Of a stretch of 64,000 bases of DNA, positions 37,423-46,775 are shown one piece after another. Every line of letters starts with the position of its first letter. Position 1 is the stretch's first letter. The notes below the pieces were generated by a model. That model saw only the letters and a program-made list of their open reading frames with translations, made no database searches and was not told the origin of the DNA. The translations under genes were made by a program, and so were the position numbers. The stretch is from an uncultured Pseudomonadales bacterium (lineage in GTDB: Bacteria; Pseudomonadota; Gammaproteobacteria; Pseudomonadales; Cellvibrionaceae). The stretch spans positions 1 to 64,000 of the forward strand of contig CANLBN010000002.1 of assembly GCA_947488935.1 (NCBI GenBank), written 5' to 3'.

Positions 37423-37467
37423 ATAGCCCCAATGCCACTTTGAGAGCAATTGATGGGGCTATTTTTA
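37423..37467 (+). terminator. terminator after metZ
   Basis: ATAGCCCC (37423-37430) pairs with GGGGCTAT (37455-37462), followed by TTTTTATTT. The loop is large (24 bases) but the T-tract is good. Confidence 0.7.
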
Positions 37468-37604
37468 TTTTATCTTCGAAAATAGTCACTTCGTCCGTTA
37501 ATGTGCTCTTGCTATAGCAAATAGCGTATAAAGAATGTGCTGAATATTTTATCTAATTGTGCAGCAACGAATAAAAAATAGAACTATTCTTAAGTTAATC
37601 TATC

Positions 37605-37642
37605 ATAAAGACCAAGCTGATATATATCAGCTTGGTCTTTAT
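37605..37642. repeat. 38-bp perfect palindrome before the MoxR operon
   Basis: ATAAAGACCAAGCTGATAT is followed without spacer by its reverse complement. It ends 30 bp before the moxR-like ATG. It may be a terminator with a weak T-tract, or an operator. It is the second long loopless palindrome in the window. Confidence 0.7.
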
Positions 37643-37672
37643 ATTACTTACTATAACAACTGAGACGCTTAT

Positions 37673-38617
37673 ATGTCTGTTAAGCCCGTTCAAAATACGA
37701 CTGTTCCCGATCTTATTTCCTCCATGATTTACAATTTGAATTCGATTCTTTTAGGCAAAGAGGAGCGAGTTAAATTATCCTTGGCTTGTATATTAGCGAA
37801 GGGAAATCTGTTGATTGAAGATTTGCCAGGTATGGGTAAGACGACCTTGGCTCATGGGCTTGCTGCGGTATTGGGTTTGCAGTTTCAGCGCGTGCAATTT
37901 ACTAGCGATTTGTTGCCAGGCGATGTGTTGGGGGCTTCTATTTTTAACCCTAAGACAAACGAATTTGAGTTTAGAGCAGGGCCGATATTCACACAGATTT
38001 TATTAGCAGACGAAATCAATCGTTCATCACCCAAAACCCAAAGTGCTTTGTTAGAGGCTATGTCTGAAAATCAGGTAACAGTCGATGGAGTTACCAGAGA
38101 GCTCGATGAACATTTTTTTGTTATCGCCACACAGAACTCACAACACCAAACGGGGACATTTCCTTTGCCAGAGTCACAGCTTGATCGCTTTATGATGCGT
38201 ATCTCTCTTGGCTACCCAGATCCCAGCTCTGAAAGAGAGTTGTTACAGGGAGCAGATCCTAAGCAGCGTTTAGAATCCTTAAGCCCTGTTGTTACCTTGC
38301 AATCATTGAAACAGTTACAACGAGTAGTCGCTGAGGTTAGCGCGAGTGACCAACTCTTAGATTATTTTCAACGTCTGCTAAATTACACGCGTGAGTCAGG
38401 TGATTTTAGCCATGGCTTGTCACCACGTGCGGCACTTGCTTGGTTGCACTGTTCTAAAGCGTGGGCATTAATTCATCAGCGTGACTATGTTATGCCAGAG
38501 GATCTTCAACAGCTTATGTTACCCGTTGTTGGGCATCGATTATTGCCTTCTGAGCCAGAATCTGTTGCGCGTAATGTTGTTGATAAAATTATTCAATCGG
38601 TTTCTGTAGTGAAGTAA
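37673..38617 (+). CDS. MoxR-family AAA+ ATPase
   Basis: 314 residues. Walker A is DLPGMGKTTLA, Walker B ILLADEINRSSPKTQSALLEAM, and the sensor region VIATQNSQHQTGTFPLPESQLDRFMM is typical of MoxR proteins. MoxR ATPases act as chaperones for partner proteins, often with VWA or DUF58 partners. The next two genes, DUF58 and a transglutaminase-like membrane protein, form a widely conserved trio, so this one should act with them in envelope-related assembly. Confidence 0.92.
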   Translation: MSVKPVQNTTVPDLISSMIYNLNSILLGKEERVKLSLACILAKGNLLIEDLPGMGKTTLAHGLAAVLGLQFQRVQFTSDLLPGDVLGASIFNPKTNEFEFRAGPIFTQILLADEINRSSPKTQSALLEAMSENQVTVDGVTRELDEHFFVIATQNSQHQTGTFPLPESQLDRFMMRISLGYPDPSSERELLQGADPKQRLESLSPVVTLQSLKQLQRVVAEVSASDQLLDYFQRLLNYTRESGDFSHGLSPRAALAWLHCSKAWALIHQRDYVMPEDLQQLMLPVVGHRLLPSEPESVARNVVDKIIQSVSVVK

Positions 38618-38663
38618 CCGAAGGCTCCTTATATAAAAATGATAACGTGACGATGGCTTATAA

Positions 38664-39674
38664 ATGATTAGTTATACTTGGAATAAGCTGTTTAAAAATT
38701 ACTGGCAATCATGGCTAAATGGCTGGTTAAAAAGGCGTATGCCTGCCAAAAAAACACATACCCTTAAACATAATAATATTTTTATTGTGCCCTCTAAAAC
38801 AGGATTTTATTTTTGTATATTAGTATTGTTTTTATGGCTATTAGGGACTAATTACGAGAATAACTTAATTTTAGGTATCGCTTTTTTATTGCTCTCCTTA
38901 GTGGTTGTTTCTATTCATCATACCTATGCGCACCTATCGGGTTTGTCCATCAGTGTTGTTAATACTCATGCAGGCTTTATGGGCGGTACCGGTGTGCTTG
39001 ATTTGTTGATAAAGCGCGATAATAGCCGTCATTACGAATCTCTTGAACTCCAAGGTAGCGATGATGAAAAGGTCAAGTTCTCATTGATCGAGAACGATAG
39101 CTATAAAGTGAGCTTACGTGTTCCCTTAAAGCATCGGGGGTGGTATACGCCAGAGCGCCTTAAAATCTCTACGCGCTTTCCTCTCGGTTTGGTCGTGGCT
39201 TGGTCCTATTTGCATGTTGATTCTAAAATTTTATCCTACCCAACACCTACTGAGTCGTCGGTACTACCTACACAGCAATTACTGGATGAAAATGAAGCAA
39301 CTGCTAGTGAGCAGATGACGAGCGGCCGTGATGATTTTGCAGGTATCCGTGAATATATAGCGGGAGATTCTTTGCGAGATATTGATTGGAGAGCGATGGC
39401 GCGTGGTCAAGGTTTGGCAACACGTATTTATGAAGATCACGTCAGTGAACATCGCTGGCTCGATTGGCAGCAATTTGATGGGTTAACTCGAGAGGCGCGT
39501 TTATCTAGATTGTGTTTTTGTATACTAGAACAAGCCGATAGCCGTGATAGTACAGTTATTTATGGACTGCGCTTACCCAATAAGATATTTGCCCCTAGCA
39601 GTGGAGAAGAGCACAAAACTCAACTACTTGAAGCCCTAGCATTATTTGAGTGGGAGAGTGCAAGTGATCAGTAA
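38664..39674 (+). CDS. DUF58 membrane protein
   Basis: 336 residues. An N-terminal basic part is followed by two hydrophobic helices (about 46-66 and 70-90). The DUF58 core is seen as REYIAGDSLRDIDWRAMARG, the conserved GDxxRxIDWRxxAR block. It is the second member of the MoxR-DUF58-transglutaminase trio. Its 3' end overlaps the start of the next gene by about 11 bases. The function of DUF58 proteins is not settled; the usual VWA-like continuation after the core is short here. Confidence 0.88.
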   Translation: MISYTWNKLFKNYWQSWLNGWLKRRMPAKKTHTLKHNNIFIVPSKTGFYFCILVLFLWLLGTNYENNLILGIAFLLLSLVVVSIHHTYAHLSGLSISVVNTHAGFMGGTGVLDLLIKRDNSRHYESLELQGSDDEKVKFSLIENDSYKVSLRVPLKHRGWYTPERLKISTRFPLGLVVAWSYLHVDSKILSYPTPTESSVLPTQQLLDENEATASEQMTSGRDDFAGIREYIAGDSLRDIDWRAMARGQGLATRIYEDHVSEHRWLDWQQFDGLTREARLSRLCFCILEQADSRDSTVIYGLRLPNKIFAPSSGEEHKTQLLEALALFEWESASDQ

Positions 39675-41685
39675 ATGCCTTCAGTATGTTAGTTATAAAG
39701 CTTTTCAAAAGCCCGAACAAACGATTAACAGGCAAGTATTAATTAGTCTCTTATTTGCTCAAGCGAGCGCCGTTTTAATTAATGCTGCGATACTACCTTT
39801 ATGGTTATTTGCCGTTGCTGTTGTTATTTTTATTTGGCGTTTACAAATATTGCGTAATCAATGGCGCTTCCCTAATTTTTTTGTGCGCACCAGTTTAGTG
39901 GTTATCTCTATCGCTGCGATTACACTCACATATAAGCAATGGTATAACCTTGAACCCATGGTCATATTACTCACGCTCTCTTTTTTGTTAAAACTATTAG
40001 AAGTGAGTAATAAACGAGATGCCATACTATTAGTTTTTGTTGGCTACTTCGTTGTAAGCTGCGCTTTCTTATTTGAGCAAGGGATTATTATTTCCCTACT
40101 AGGTGCTGTGGTTATCTGGAGTTTAACTGCCTGCTTATTAGTGCTGCACAGTGATCATATTCGCTATTTGTCGACCCGATCACTACGTACCATTACAGTT
40201 TTAATCGCGCAAGCCGTGCCCATTATGTTGATTATGCTTTTTGTATTCCCACGCGTAGGGGCTTTATGGTCGGTTCCAGTAAAAGGTGATAATACAGTAA
40301 CCGGTGTGAGTGATTCGATGTCGCCGGGTGATTTCAGTAATCTAACTCGTAGCCGCAAACTGGCTTTTCGCGTCAGTTTCGATGATAACAAGGTGCCAGA
40401 GCCTTCACAGCGTTATTGGCGAGGTTTAGTCTTTACCGAGTTTGATGGTAGACGTTGGGAGAGGGCAAGCAAAGGTAGCAATCTATACTTTGGACAAAAG
40501 GGCGATGAGACTCGCTATAGTAGTAACACACAAGATAGTACAAATATTTATAACTATGAGGTGGTACTGGAGCCAACAAACAGCCCTTGGATCTATGGGC
40601 TTCCATTGGCGACTGTGAATGATAAAGAGTTAGAACGTACAGCAACGAATGAGCTGTGGCTGAAAGATCCTGCAACCAGCCGTATTAAGTATCGAGCAAG
40701 TTCATCCTTCGATTTCCAGGTGACAGAACAGAAGGCAAGGCTGGCTCAGGCACTTGTGTTACCCGAGGGCTTTAACCTAAAAACTATCGCGCAGGCAAAG
40801 CAATGGCGTAGTGAAGTGGCAACAGATGCGGCTTATATCTCGAAAGTAATGGACTTTTACAATAAAAGTTTTACCTATACATTATCTCCACCTAAATTGG
40901 GTGAAAATACCATTGATGAGTTTTTATTTTCTACCCAGAGTGGTTTTTGTGAGCATTATTCGAGTAGTTTTGTCGTTTTAATGCGAGCCGCAGGCATCCC
41001 GGCAAGGGTGGTGACAGGTTATCAAGGCGGTGAATGGAATGCAGAGGATAATTATTTATTGGTTCGGCAATATGACGCCCACGCATGGGCTGAGGTATGG
41101 TTAGAAGGGCAGGGTTGGGTACGTTTTGATCCAACGGCTGCAGTAGCGCCAAATCGCATAGAAGCAGGTTTATTCGATACGCTATCACAGGATGACCAGG
41201 ATCTAATTGATTCGTCAGGGCTGCCCTCTTTTGCATGGATTAATAACTTAGCACTCAAGTGGGATAGCTTAAATTTTCGCTGGCAGCGTTGGGTTTTAAG
41301 TTATGACCAAGAAGAGCAATCGAAGTTTTTAGAGACGCTGCTGGGTAAAATCACGCCGGTGCGCTTAGCTTTACTATTGATCGTACCTGCGATGTTTATG
41401 CTATTTGTATTTGGCTTTTTAACACTGAGAAACTCAAGAAAACCAGTCTCTTTAGAGCTAAAGCTCTACACCTTATTAACTAAAAAGCTGAAAAGAAAAG
41501 GTGTGAGTGTAGGCAAGGGTGATACTCTCAGCGAAATTTTTGCGAGGGCCTATAAAGCAGTTCCAGAAGCCAAAACAAGCTTGCAAGCGATAGAAAATGA
41601 TTTTACTGCTATTTTATATTCTAATCAGCAATCTTTTACGAAGGATAAGTATAATAATATTAAGCGAAGTATCAGGGCTTTTTAG
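39664..41685 (+). CDS. tgpA: TgpA-like transglutaminase membrane protein
   Basis: 673 residues from the GTG at 39664, which has GGGAG 7 bases upstream; an earlier TTG (39646) lacks one. The N-terminal region has about five to six transmembrane helices (DUF3488 type). A periplasmic transglutaminase domain (about 420-500) shows the triad Cys in GFCEHYSSSFVVLMR, His in YDAHAWAEVWL and Asp in RFDPTAAV. A last helix lies at about 560-580, before a cytoplasmic DUF4129-like tail. TgpA of Pseudomonas aeruginosa is essential and this architecture matches it; the natural substrate is unknown. Confidence 0.9.
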   Translation: MISKCLQYVSYKAFQKPEQTINRQVLISLLFAQASAVLINAAILPLWLFAVAVVIFIWRLQILRNQWRFPNFFVRTSLVVISIAAITLTYKQWYNLEPMVILLTLSFLLKLLEVSNKRDAILLVFVGYFVVSCAFLFEQGIIISLLGAVVIWSLTACLLVLHSDHIRYLSTRSLRTITVLIAQAVPIMLIMLFVFPRVGALWSVPVKGDNTVTGVSDSMSPGDFSNLTRSRKLAFRVSFDDNKVPEPSQRYWRGLVFTEFDGRRWERASKGSNLYFGQKGDETRYSSNTQDSTNIYNYEVVLEPTNSPWIYGLPLATVNDKELERTATNELWLKDPATSRIKYRASSSFDFQVTEQKARLAQALVLPEGFNLKTIAQAKQWRSEVATDAAYISKVMDFYNKSFTYTLSPPKLGENTIDEFLFSTQSGFCEHYSSSFVVLMRAAGIPARVVTGYQGGEWNAEDNYLLVRQYDAHAWAEVWLEGQGWVRFDPTAAVAPNRIEAGLFDTLSQDDQDLIDSSGLPSFAWINNLALKWDSLNFRWQRWVLSYDQEEQSKFLETLLGKITPVRLALLLIVPAMFMLFVFGFLTLRNSRKPVSLELKLYTLLTKKLKRKGVSVGKGDTLSEIFARAYKAVPEAKTSLQAIENDFTAILYSNQQSFTKDKYNNIKRSIRAF

Positions 41686-42005
41686 GGTTTTCTGGATAAT
41701 TGACGTGAGCAGGCGTACAAGCCATTGAAGGTTTCAATAACCTACTACTTTCAATTAACGTCTCCAACCATGCCTTTCTTCATCGAAAGCTCCACTCAGT
41801 CTATTTTAGAATTCCTTAGTATTTTGTTTTTATTACTTGTTATTAAGCTGTCCTTTATTTGGGTATCAAAAACAAGTAAATATAAGCTGTAATGGTCTCT
41901 AAGCCTATGTTTGCACCAATTTAAGGCGCTTATTTTTGCTATTTTGGTGCAAATAAAGTATTTTGCCTCCCTAATAAAAACTAGAACACTGGAGACAGAG
42001 TAATT
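41686..42005. other. 320-bp gap before amt
   Basis: Apart from a possible 40-codon ORF (41770-41892) and the amt leader I see nothing. No terminator with a T-tract follows the transglutaminase gene. Confidence 0.45.
41770..41892 (+). CDS. possible short membrane peptide, 40 codons
   Basis: An ATG-initiated frame of 40 codons begins MPFFIESSTQSILEFLSIL and continues with a hydrophobic helix FLLLVIKLSFIWV, ending in a basic tail. This looks like a single-span membrane peptide. There is no clear ribosome site, and the AT-rich context makes chance hydrophobic frames common. Confidence 0.3.
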   Translation: MPFFIESSTQSILEFLSILFLLLVIKLSFIWVSKTSKYKL

Positions 42006-43301
42006 ATGCAGTACCTATTCACTTTTCTACGCGGCGCTTTATTGCTGAGTATGATTTCTTTTTCTGGCCTAGTGGCTGCCGACGAGTTAAGTGGCGCCAA
42101 TACAAGTTGGATATTGACCTCGACAGCACTAGTACTCTTTATGACCTTGCCTGGGCTCGCCTTATTTTATGCCGGTCTCGTACGATCTAAAAATGTTTTA
42201 TCCGTACTGATGCAATGCTTCGCTATCGCCGGTATTGCCTCTATTATTTGGTTAACTATTGGCTATACCTTAAGCTTTGGCGAAGGTAATAACTATTTTG
42301 GTGATCTTAGTAAGATATTTTTATCCGGTGTGGGAGAAGAAACCTTAAGTGGCGATATTCCCGAAAGCCTGTTTGTTATGTTTCAGATGACTTTTGCGAT
42401 CATCACACCTGCTCTTATTATTGGTGCCTTTGCTGAGCGTATGAAATTCTCCTCGATGTTATTGTTTAGTAGCCTATGGATAGTATTTGTTTATGTACCC
42501 ATTTGTCATTGGGTATGGGGCGGTGGTTGGTTAGCTGATATGGGCATTCTCGACTTTGCTGGTGGTATTGTGGTGCATATCACCGCAGGTGTTGCAGCAC
42601 TGGTGGCTGCTATTGTTATTGGCAATCGTAGGGGGTTTCCTCAAACGCCCATGCCTCCGCATAACCTTACCATGACTGTTTGTGGTGCAGGTATGCTCTG
42701 GGTGGGTTGGTTTGGTTTTAATGCCGGTAGCGCACTAGCTGCCAACGGCGATGCTGCTATGGCGATGCTTGTTACGCATATATCAGCTGCAGCGGGTGCT
42801 ATTTCGTGGATGGCGATTGAATGGAAGCGCTACGGTAAACCAAGCGTACTGGGTATTGTCACAGGTATGGTAGCAGGCCTTGGTACTATTACCCCGGCGT
42901 CCGGTTTTGTCGGCCCAATGGGTGCATTAGTGATTGGTTTGTCGGCGGGTGTTGTCTGCTACTTTGCAACGCAACTGATTAAGCGTAAGTTCTTAATTGA
43001 TGATTCGCTAGATGTTTTTCCTGTGCATGGTGTAGGCGGTATTTTAGGTACCCTACTGGTCGCTATTTTTGCATCATCTGAGTTAGGTATCTTTAGCGGA
43101 CAAGGTCTAGATGTCTCTATTGGTGAGCAGTTTGTCGTGCAAGTTATCGGCGTGGTTGCAGCTGCTCTTTATACTGCCGTCATTACTTGGATCTTACTGC
43201 ATGTATCGGGTATTGCTACAGGCGGTATTCGCGTAAGTGAAGAAGAAGAAGAAATGGGTTTAGATGTTGTATTACATGAAGAGACAGGTTATAAACTGTA
43301 A
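42006..43301 (+). CDS. amt: ammonium transporter
   Basis: 431 residues with a signal-like first helix and eleven further hydrophobic segments. Family motifs include LFYAGLVRSKNVLSVLMQ, the region YVPICHWVWGGGWLADMG, and the twin-His pore residues in VVHITAGVAAL and VFPVHGVGG. It conducts ammonium/ammonia across the inner membrane. No glnK gene is beside it here, although the usual partner is GlnK. A terminator follows. Confidence 0.96.
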   Translation: MQYLFTFLRGALLLSMISFSGLVAADELSGANTSWILTSTALVLFMTLPGLALFYAGLVRSKNVLSVLMQCFAIAGIASIIWLTIGYTLSFGEGNNYFGDLSKIFLSGVGEETLSGDIPESLFVMFQMTFAIITPALIIGAFAERMKFSSMLLFSSLWIVFVYVPICHWVWGGGWLADMGILDFAGGIVVHITAGVAALVAAIVIGNRRGFPQTPMPPHNLTMTVCGAGMLWVGWFGFNAGSALAANGDAAMAMLVTHISAAAGAISWMAIEWKRYGKPSVLGIVTGMVAGLGTITPASGFVGPMGALVIGLSAGVVCYFATQLIKRKFLIDDSLDVFPVHGVGGILGTLLVAIFASSELGIFSGQGLDVSIGEQFVVQVIGVVAAALYTAVITWILLHVSGIATGGIRVSEEEEEMGLDVVLHEETGYKL

Positions 43302-43328
43302 TACGTGACTACCGAAGGTTTTAGATTG

Positions 43329-43361
43329 AAAGCCTCGCTAAGAAATTAGCGGGGCTTTTTT
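43329..43361 (+). terminator. terminator after amt
   Basis: AAGCCTCGCTA (43330-43340) pairs with TAGCGGGGCTT (43347-43357), with one G-T pair, followed by TTTTT. It is 28 bp after the amt stop. Confidence 0.9.
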
Positions 43362-43446
43362 ACGGGCTCTTTACCGATTGCTCTTTTAATAAAGCAGCTA
43401 ATAAGTCTGGCTTATATCTTCGGTGAAAAACCTCATTGGTTAAATT

Positions 43447-44676
43447 ATGCAAATCCAAATTACTCGCTATTATTTATCGATTGTATTTTTGTTATCTCTG
43501 GCAATGGGGATACAAATAATTGTTATTCCATGGGTTGCTACGCATTATCTAGAGCTATCGTCTTTTTATATTGGGCTGGTACAGAGTGCTGTATTAATCC
43601 CTAATATTGCCTTGCTTGTTATTGGTGGTGTTAGTCTTGATAAAGGCGAACTATTTAACAAGTTTCAAGGTGTACTATTATTTTCTAGCCTGATCCATTT
43701 AGCATTTATTGCACTACTCGTGCAGCAGGGTTTATCTCTTTTTTGGATATTGTTCTATGCCTTTTTATTGGGCGCAGTGAATGCGTTTGTTCAACCCTAT
43801 AAGGAATACTTGGCGGGATTATTCGCCACCACTGAACTGCAAGCACATATTGCCAAAAATAGAGTATGTTTATATATAGGGCAGGCCGTTGGTATTTTTA
43901 TAGCCTCGCAACTTTATCAATCCTTCCTGATTTATTTGCCATTGATACAGATAATGGCCTTATTCTTGGCTTTTCTTTGCCTGCTATTGATTAAGCGAGG
44001 AAAAGACACAGTATTATTAACGCGTGAAAAGAATCAACATAAAGAGACACTTAGTTACTCTTTATTGTTATCAGGTTTTAAGGTCTGTTGGCGCTCTACA
44101 GTATTAAGGTCATTACTCACATTAACCGCAGTCAATGGTTTTTTCCATATTGGTGTGTTTATTGTGGCACTACCGCTATTGGTTAAAACGGTTTATCGTG
44201 GCGATGTTGAGTTTTATAGTTTTTTACAGGGCTTATTTACTCTTGGTATGCTGGTGAGCACCTTAGTGATTATTTATCGTAAACAGTTAGATGGCCCTGG
44301 TCGTCGAGTGATATTTTCTGTTTTGTACTCTGGCTTAATTTTACTCGGACTCAGTGCGGGCCCCACCGTTGAAGGTTTACTATTTTTAGTTTTTTTATGG
44401 GGCGTGGTGGTTGGTGTTTCGGCGACGCTAAGCCGTAGTATCCTGCAATCTTTTACAGAAGCTGCATACATAGGTAGAGTGATCTCCATTTATCAATTGA
44501 CTCTATTTGGCTTTGCACCATTAGGTGCATTATTTGCAGGGTTCGCTATTGATTATTTAGGCATTTTAATGGTGCTAAAAATTAGCGCAATGATGAGTTT
44601 TATTGTATTTGCAGGTACATTTTTTATTAAAAAACTTTGGGATGTCGAAGCAGTAGATATTCAATCTATAAAATAA
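43447..44676 (+). CDS. MFS transporter
   Basis: 409 residues with about twelve transmembrane helices. The first helix pair and the loop GGVSLDKGELFNKFQG carry the MFS loop motif in a degenerate form. The closest general type is the MFS_3/exporter kind seen in enterobactin or drug exporters (AFVQPYKEYLAG resembles their loop). The substrate cannot be predicted. It is single, convergent with the methyltransferase gene 23 bp downstream. Confidence 0.85.
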   Translation: MQIQITRYYLSIVFLLSLAMGIQIIVIPWVATHYLELSSFYIGLVQSAVLIPNIALLVIGGVSLDKGELFNKFQGVLLFSSLIHLAFIALLVQQGLSLFWILFYAFLLGAVNAFVQPYKEYLAGLFATTELQAHIAKNRVCLYIGQAVGIFIASQLYQSFLIYLPLIQIMALFLAFLCLLLIKRGKDTVLLTREKNQHKETLSYSLLLSGFKVCWRSTVLRSLLTLTAVNGFFHIGVFIVALPLLVKTVYRGDVEFYSFLQGLFTLGMLVSTLVIIYRKQLDGPGRRVIFSVLYSGLILLGLSAGPTVEGLLFLVFLWGVVVGVSATLSRSILQSFTEAAYIGRVISIYQLTLFGFAPLGALFAGFAIDYLGILMVLKISAMMSFIVFAGTFFIKKLWDVEAVDIQSIK

Positions 44677-44699
44677 AGTAGCCTGCTACTTAGAGGCTC

Positions 44700-45491
44700 T
44701 TATACTAAATTTCTAAAGGCGAGTAAGCTTGCTGTAACAGCCACATTGAGCGACTCTACATTGTTATTCATCGGTATTTTTATAAGCTGGTCACAGTGTT
44801 CTTCTATTTCCATACTCATACCTTCGGTTTCATTGCCTAAAACATAAATAATAAAGTCAGGCTCAATAAAGTCCTTGAGGCTTTTTTCTGTATGGCTAGA
44901 CAACCCAACAACGCTTGCCCCTTGTTTTTTACATTCATCCAGCGATTTTGTTAAAGAGTCACAGTGCAAAATGGGTGCTTTAAAAAGGGTGCCTGTACTG
45001 GCTTTAATGACAAGAGCGTCGAGTTTGGCACAGCCTTTTTTAGGCATTAATAAGCCATCAATATCGCCTGCACAGCTTGAGCGAATAATCATACCTAAGT
45101 TTTGTGGGTTAGTAATTCGATCAAGTGCCAGAAGTCGAATGGGTTTTCTTTTATCATTCTCTGCTATATTTTTTAGAAAACTTTCGTAATCTTGATGGTT
45201 AGGGCAAGAGATATCAAGACAAACGCCTTGGTCTTGTTTTCCATTTTTCGATATGCGTGATAGGGATTGCCTGTCGTGGTAGGTAACCTCTATATTTTTA
45301 TCTTTGGCAAGTTGTTCTATATCTTTAATAATTTTGGAGGATTTATTAGAGCTTGCTAGGTGTAATCTAAAACAAGGGATCGATGAGCTATGTAGTGCCT
45401 CTAATACGGGTTTTCTTCCATATATTGTCAGTAGTTGTTTGAAAAATGATTTTTTTTCAAGGTAGGCTTCAGAGTCGTTATATTTTGTCAT
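44700..45491 (-). CDS. TrmH/SpoU-family RNA 2'-O-methyltransferase
   Basis: 263 residues. A substrate-binding N-terminal part (YGRKPVLEALHSSSIPCFRL) of the RlmB type is followed by the SPOUT fold with ALDRITNPQNLGMIIRSSCA, YVLGNETEGMS and IPMNNNVESLNVAVTASLL, the three conserved motifs forming the knotted SAM site. It methylates a ribose in rRNA or tRNA; which base is unknown. The N-terminal Lys/Phe-rich leader (residues 1-20) is not typical. It is the last minus-strand gene of the block. Confidence 0.9.
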   Translation of the reverse strand: MTKYNDSEAYLEKKSFFKQLLTIYGRKPVLEALHSSSIPCFRLHLASSNKSSKIIKDIEQLAKDKNIEVTYHDRQSLSRISKNGKQDQGVCLDISCPNHQDYESFLKNIAENDKRKPIRLLALDRITNPQNLGMIIRSSCAGDIDGLLMPKKGCAKLDALVIKASTGTLFKAPILHCDSLTKSLDECKKQGASVVGLSSHTEKSLKDFIEPDFIIYVLGNETEGMSMEIEEHCDQLIKIPMNNNVESLNVAVTASLLAFRNLV

Positions 45492-45502
45492 TTTTTATTG
45501 GC

Positions 45503-45533
45503 AATAAAAAAGCATTACTACAAGGTAATGCTT
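45503..45533 (-). terminator. terminator of the CBS-domain gene
   Basis: On the minus strand AAGCATTAC pairs with GTAATGCTT (45510-45518 with 45525-45533) and is followed by TTTTTTATT. It lies 23 bp after the CBS-gene stop. Confidence 0.85.
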
Positions 45534-45555
45534 AAAAGGGTTAGCGAATTAATGG

Positions 45556-45972
45556 CTAATCGTGGGCATGGTAAGTGTCGTTGCTATTGTCTATTAATGC
45601 TTGTAGCACCTCTGTGCGGCTAATCAAGCCTACGAGCTTTCCATCGTCAATAACGGGGTAATTCTTAGGGCGGCTCGTAATAATTGTTTGAGCAAGCTCT
45701 ACAATCGTGGTCCCAGGGGTTACTGTTGTTACATTCTTTGCCATAACCTCTTGTACAGAGCTTGGTTCTTCTTCATGAAAAACAACATTGAGCATTTGGG
45801 CTACGCAGTCTTGTTCGGACACATAACCAACTAAGTTGTGCTGTTCATCAACAACCGAGATACCGATAATTTTTTTCTCTAGCATTAATATAACAGCCTC
45901 GCGAATATTAGCTGTATGCAAGATAACCGTAGGTTGATGATTCATGAAGTCCGTTACGAGTATTGAATGCAT
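45556..45972 (-). CDS. tandem CBS-domain protein
   Basis: 138 residues made of two CBS motifs (about 8-60 and 75-130), with IIGISVVDEQHNLVGYVSEQD and NYPVIDDGKLVGLISRTEVL. Stand-alone CBS pairs bind adenosine nucleotides and act as energy or ligand sensors. There is no effector domain. The C-terminal residues are His/Asp-rich (DTYHAHD). It is preceded by pdxJ 32 bp upstream on the same strand, so they may share a transcript. Confidence 0.9.
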   Translation of the reverse strand: MHSILVTDFMNHQPTVILHTANIREAVILMLEKKIIGISVVDEQHNLVGYVSEQDCVAQMLNVVFHEEEPSSVQEVMAKNVTTVTPGTTIVELAQTIITSRPKNYPVIDDGKLVGLISRTEVLQALIDNSNDTYHAHD

Positions 45973-46004
45973 AATCTTCTCCTTCTACTGCTTATGGATT
46001 AGGG

Positions 46005-46775
46005 CTACTTAGCTTTACAAAGCTTACTATAATCCAGAATCGTCCTTTTGTAACCATTCAATAAAGCATCAACAGTCAATGCGTGGCCAATAGAAACCTC
46101 GGCTATATTTCCGATAGCTAGAAATCGCGATAGGTTATCTAGATTAAGATCATGGCCTGCATTCACTCCAAGGCCTAGCTGTACGGCGTATTTGGCCGCC
46201 TCTTGATAGCGTTGCACGCAATCGTCGAGTTTGCTACTAGCTTGCATATAATTCGCTGCATAGGGGCCTGTATATAGCTCAATTCGATCGACCCCAAGTT
46301 TATGGGCAAGCTTAATTTGAGCGAGATCTGGGTCCATAAACAAACAGCAGCGAACTCCCTGAGATTTGATGGCATCGACAATAGGCGCAAGTCGCTTGCC
46401 ATCTTTTGTTAAATCAAAGCCGTGGTCAGAGGTTAATTGATCGTTAGTATCAGGTACTAGGGTTGCCTGATCAGGTCGGGTATCATCGATAAGCTTTAAT
46501 AGGCCTGGATAATCGGCTAGGGCTGGCGCAAATGGATTACCCTCGATGTTAAACTCGATACTAGGGTTTTTGTTTTTTGCAGCATTAACAAACCTTGATA
46601 GATCATAAACATCGCTTACACGAATGTGGCGTTGATCTGGTCGTGGGTGAACAGTTAAGCCATCGGCACCCGAATCAATAGCCATATTGGCAAAGTCGAG
46701 TACTGACGGGCTATTACCTTCGCGAGAATTGCGCAAAAGGGCAATTTTATTCAGGTTAACACTCAGGGCTGCCAT
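46005..46775 (-). CDS. pdxJ: PdxJ-like pyridoxine 5'-phosphate synthase, atypical N-terminus
   Basis: 256 residues. It shows the overall PdxJ pattern: GADGLTVHPRPDQRHI, IEFNIEG, TLVPDT and GVNAGHDLNLDNL. The N-terminal active-site motif of E. coli-type PdxJ (NIDHIATLRNAR) reads NLNKIALLRNSR here. The Asn-Lys form is what I recall from Bacteroidetes-type PdxJ. The gene is not in the usual proteobacterial recO-pdxJ-acpS setting; its ATG overlaps the stop of the SH3-protein gene (TAATG). It should condense 3-amino-1-hydroxyacetone phosphate with deoxyxylulose phosphate; activity is inferred. Confidence 0.88.
   Translation of the reverse strand: MAALSVNLNKIALLRNSREGNSPSVLDFANMAIDSGADGLTVHPRPDQRHIRVSDVYDLSRFVNAAKNKNPSIEFNIEGNPFAPALADYPGLLKLIDDTRPDQATLVPDTNDQLTSDHGFDLTKDGKRLAPIVDAIKSQGVRCCLFMDPDLAQIKLAHKLGVDRIELYTGPYAANYMQASSKLDDCVQRYQEAAKYAVQLGLGVNAGHDLNLDNLSRFLAIGNIAEVSIGHALTVDALLNGYKRTILDYSKLCKAK

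Noticed and set aside
44676..44691. AAGTAGC/GCTACTT as a terminator between the MFS and methyltransferase genes
   Set aside because: Two-base loop, 7-bp stem and no T-tract on either side.
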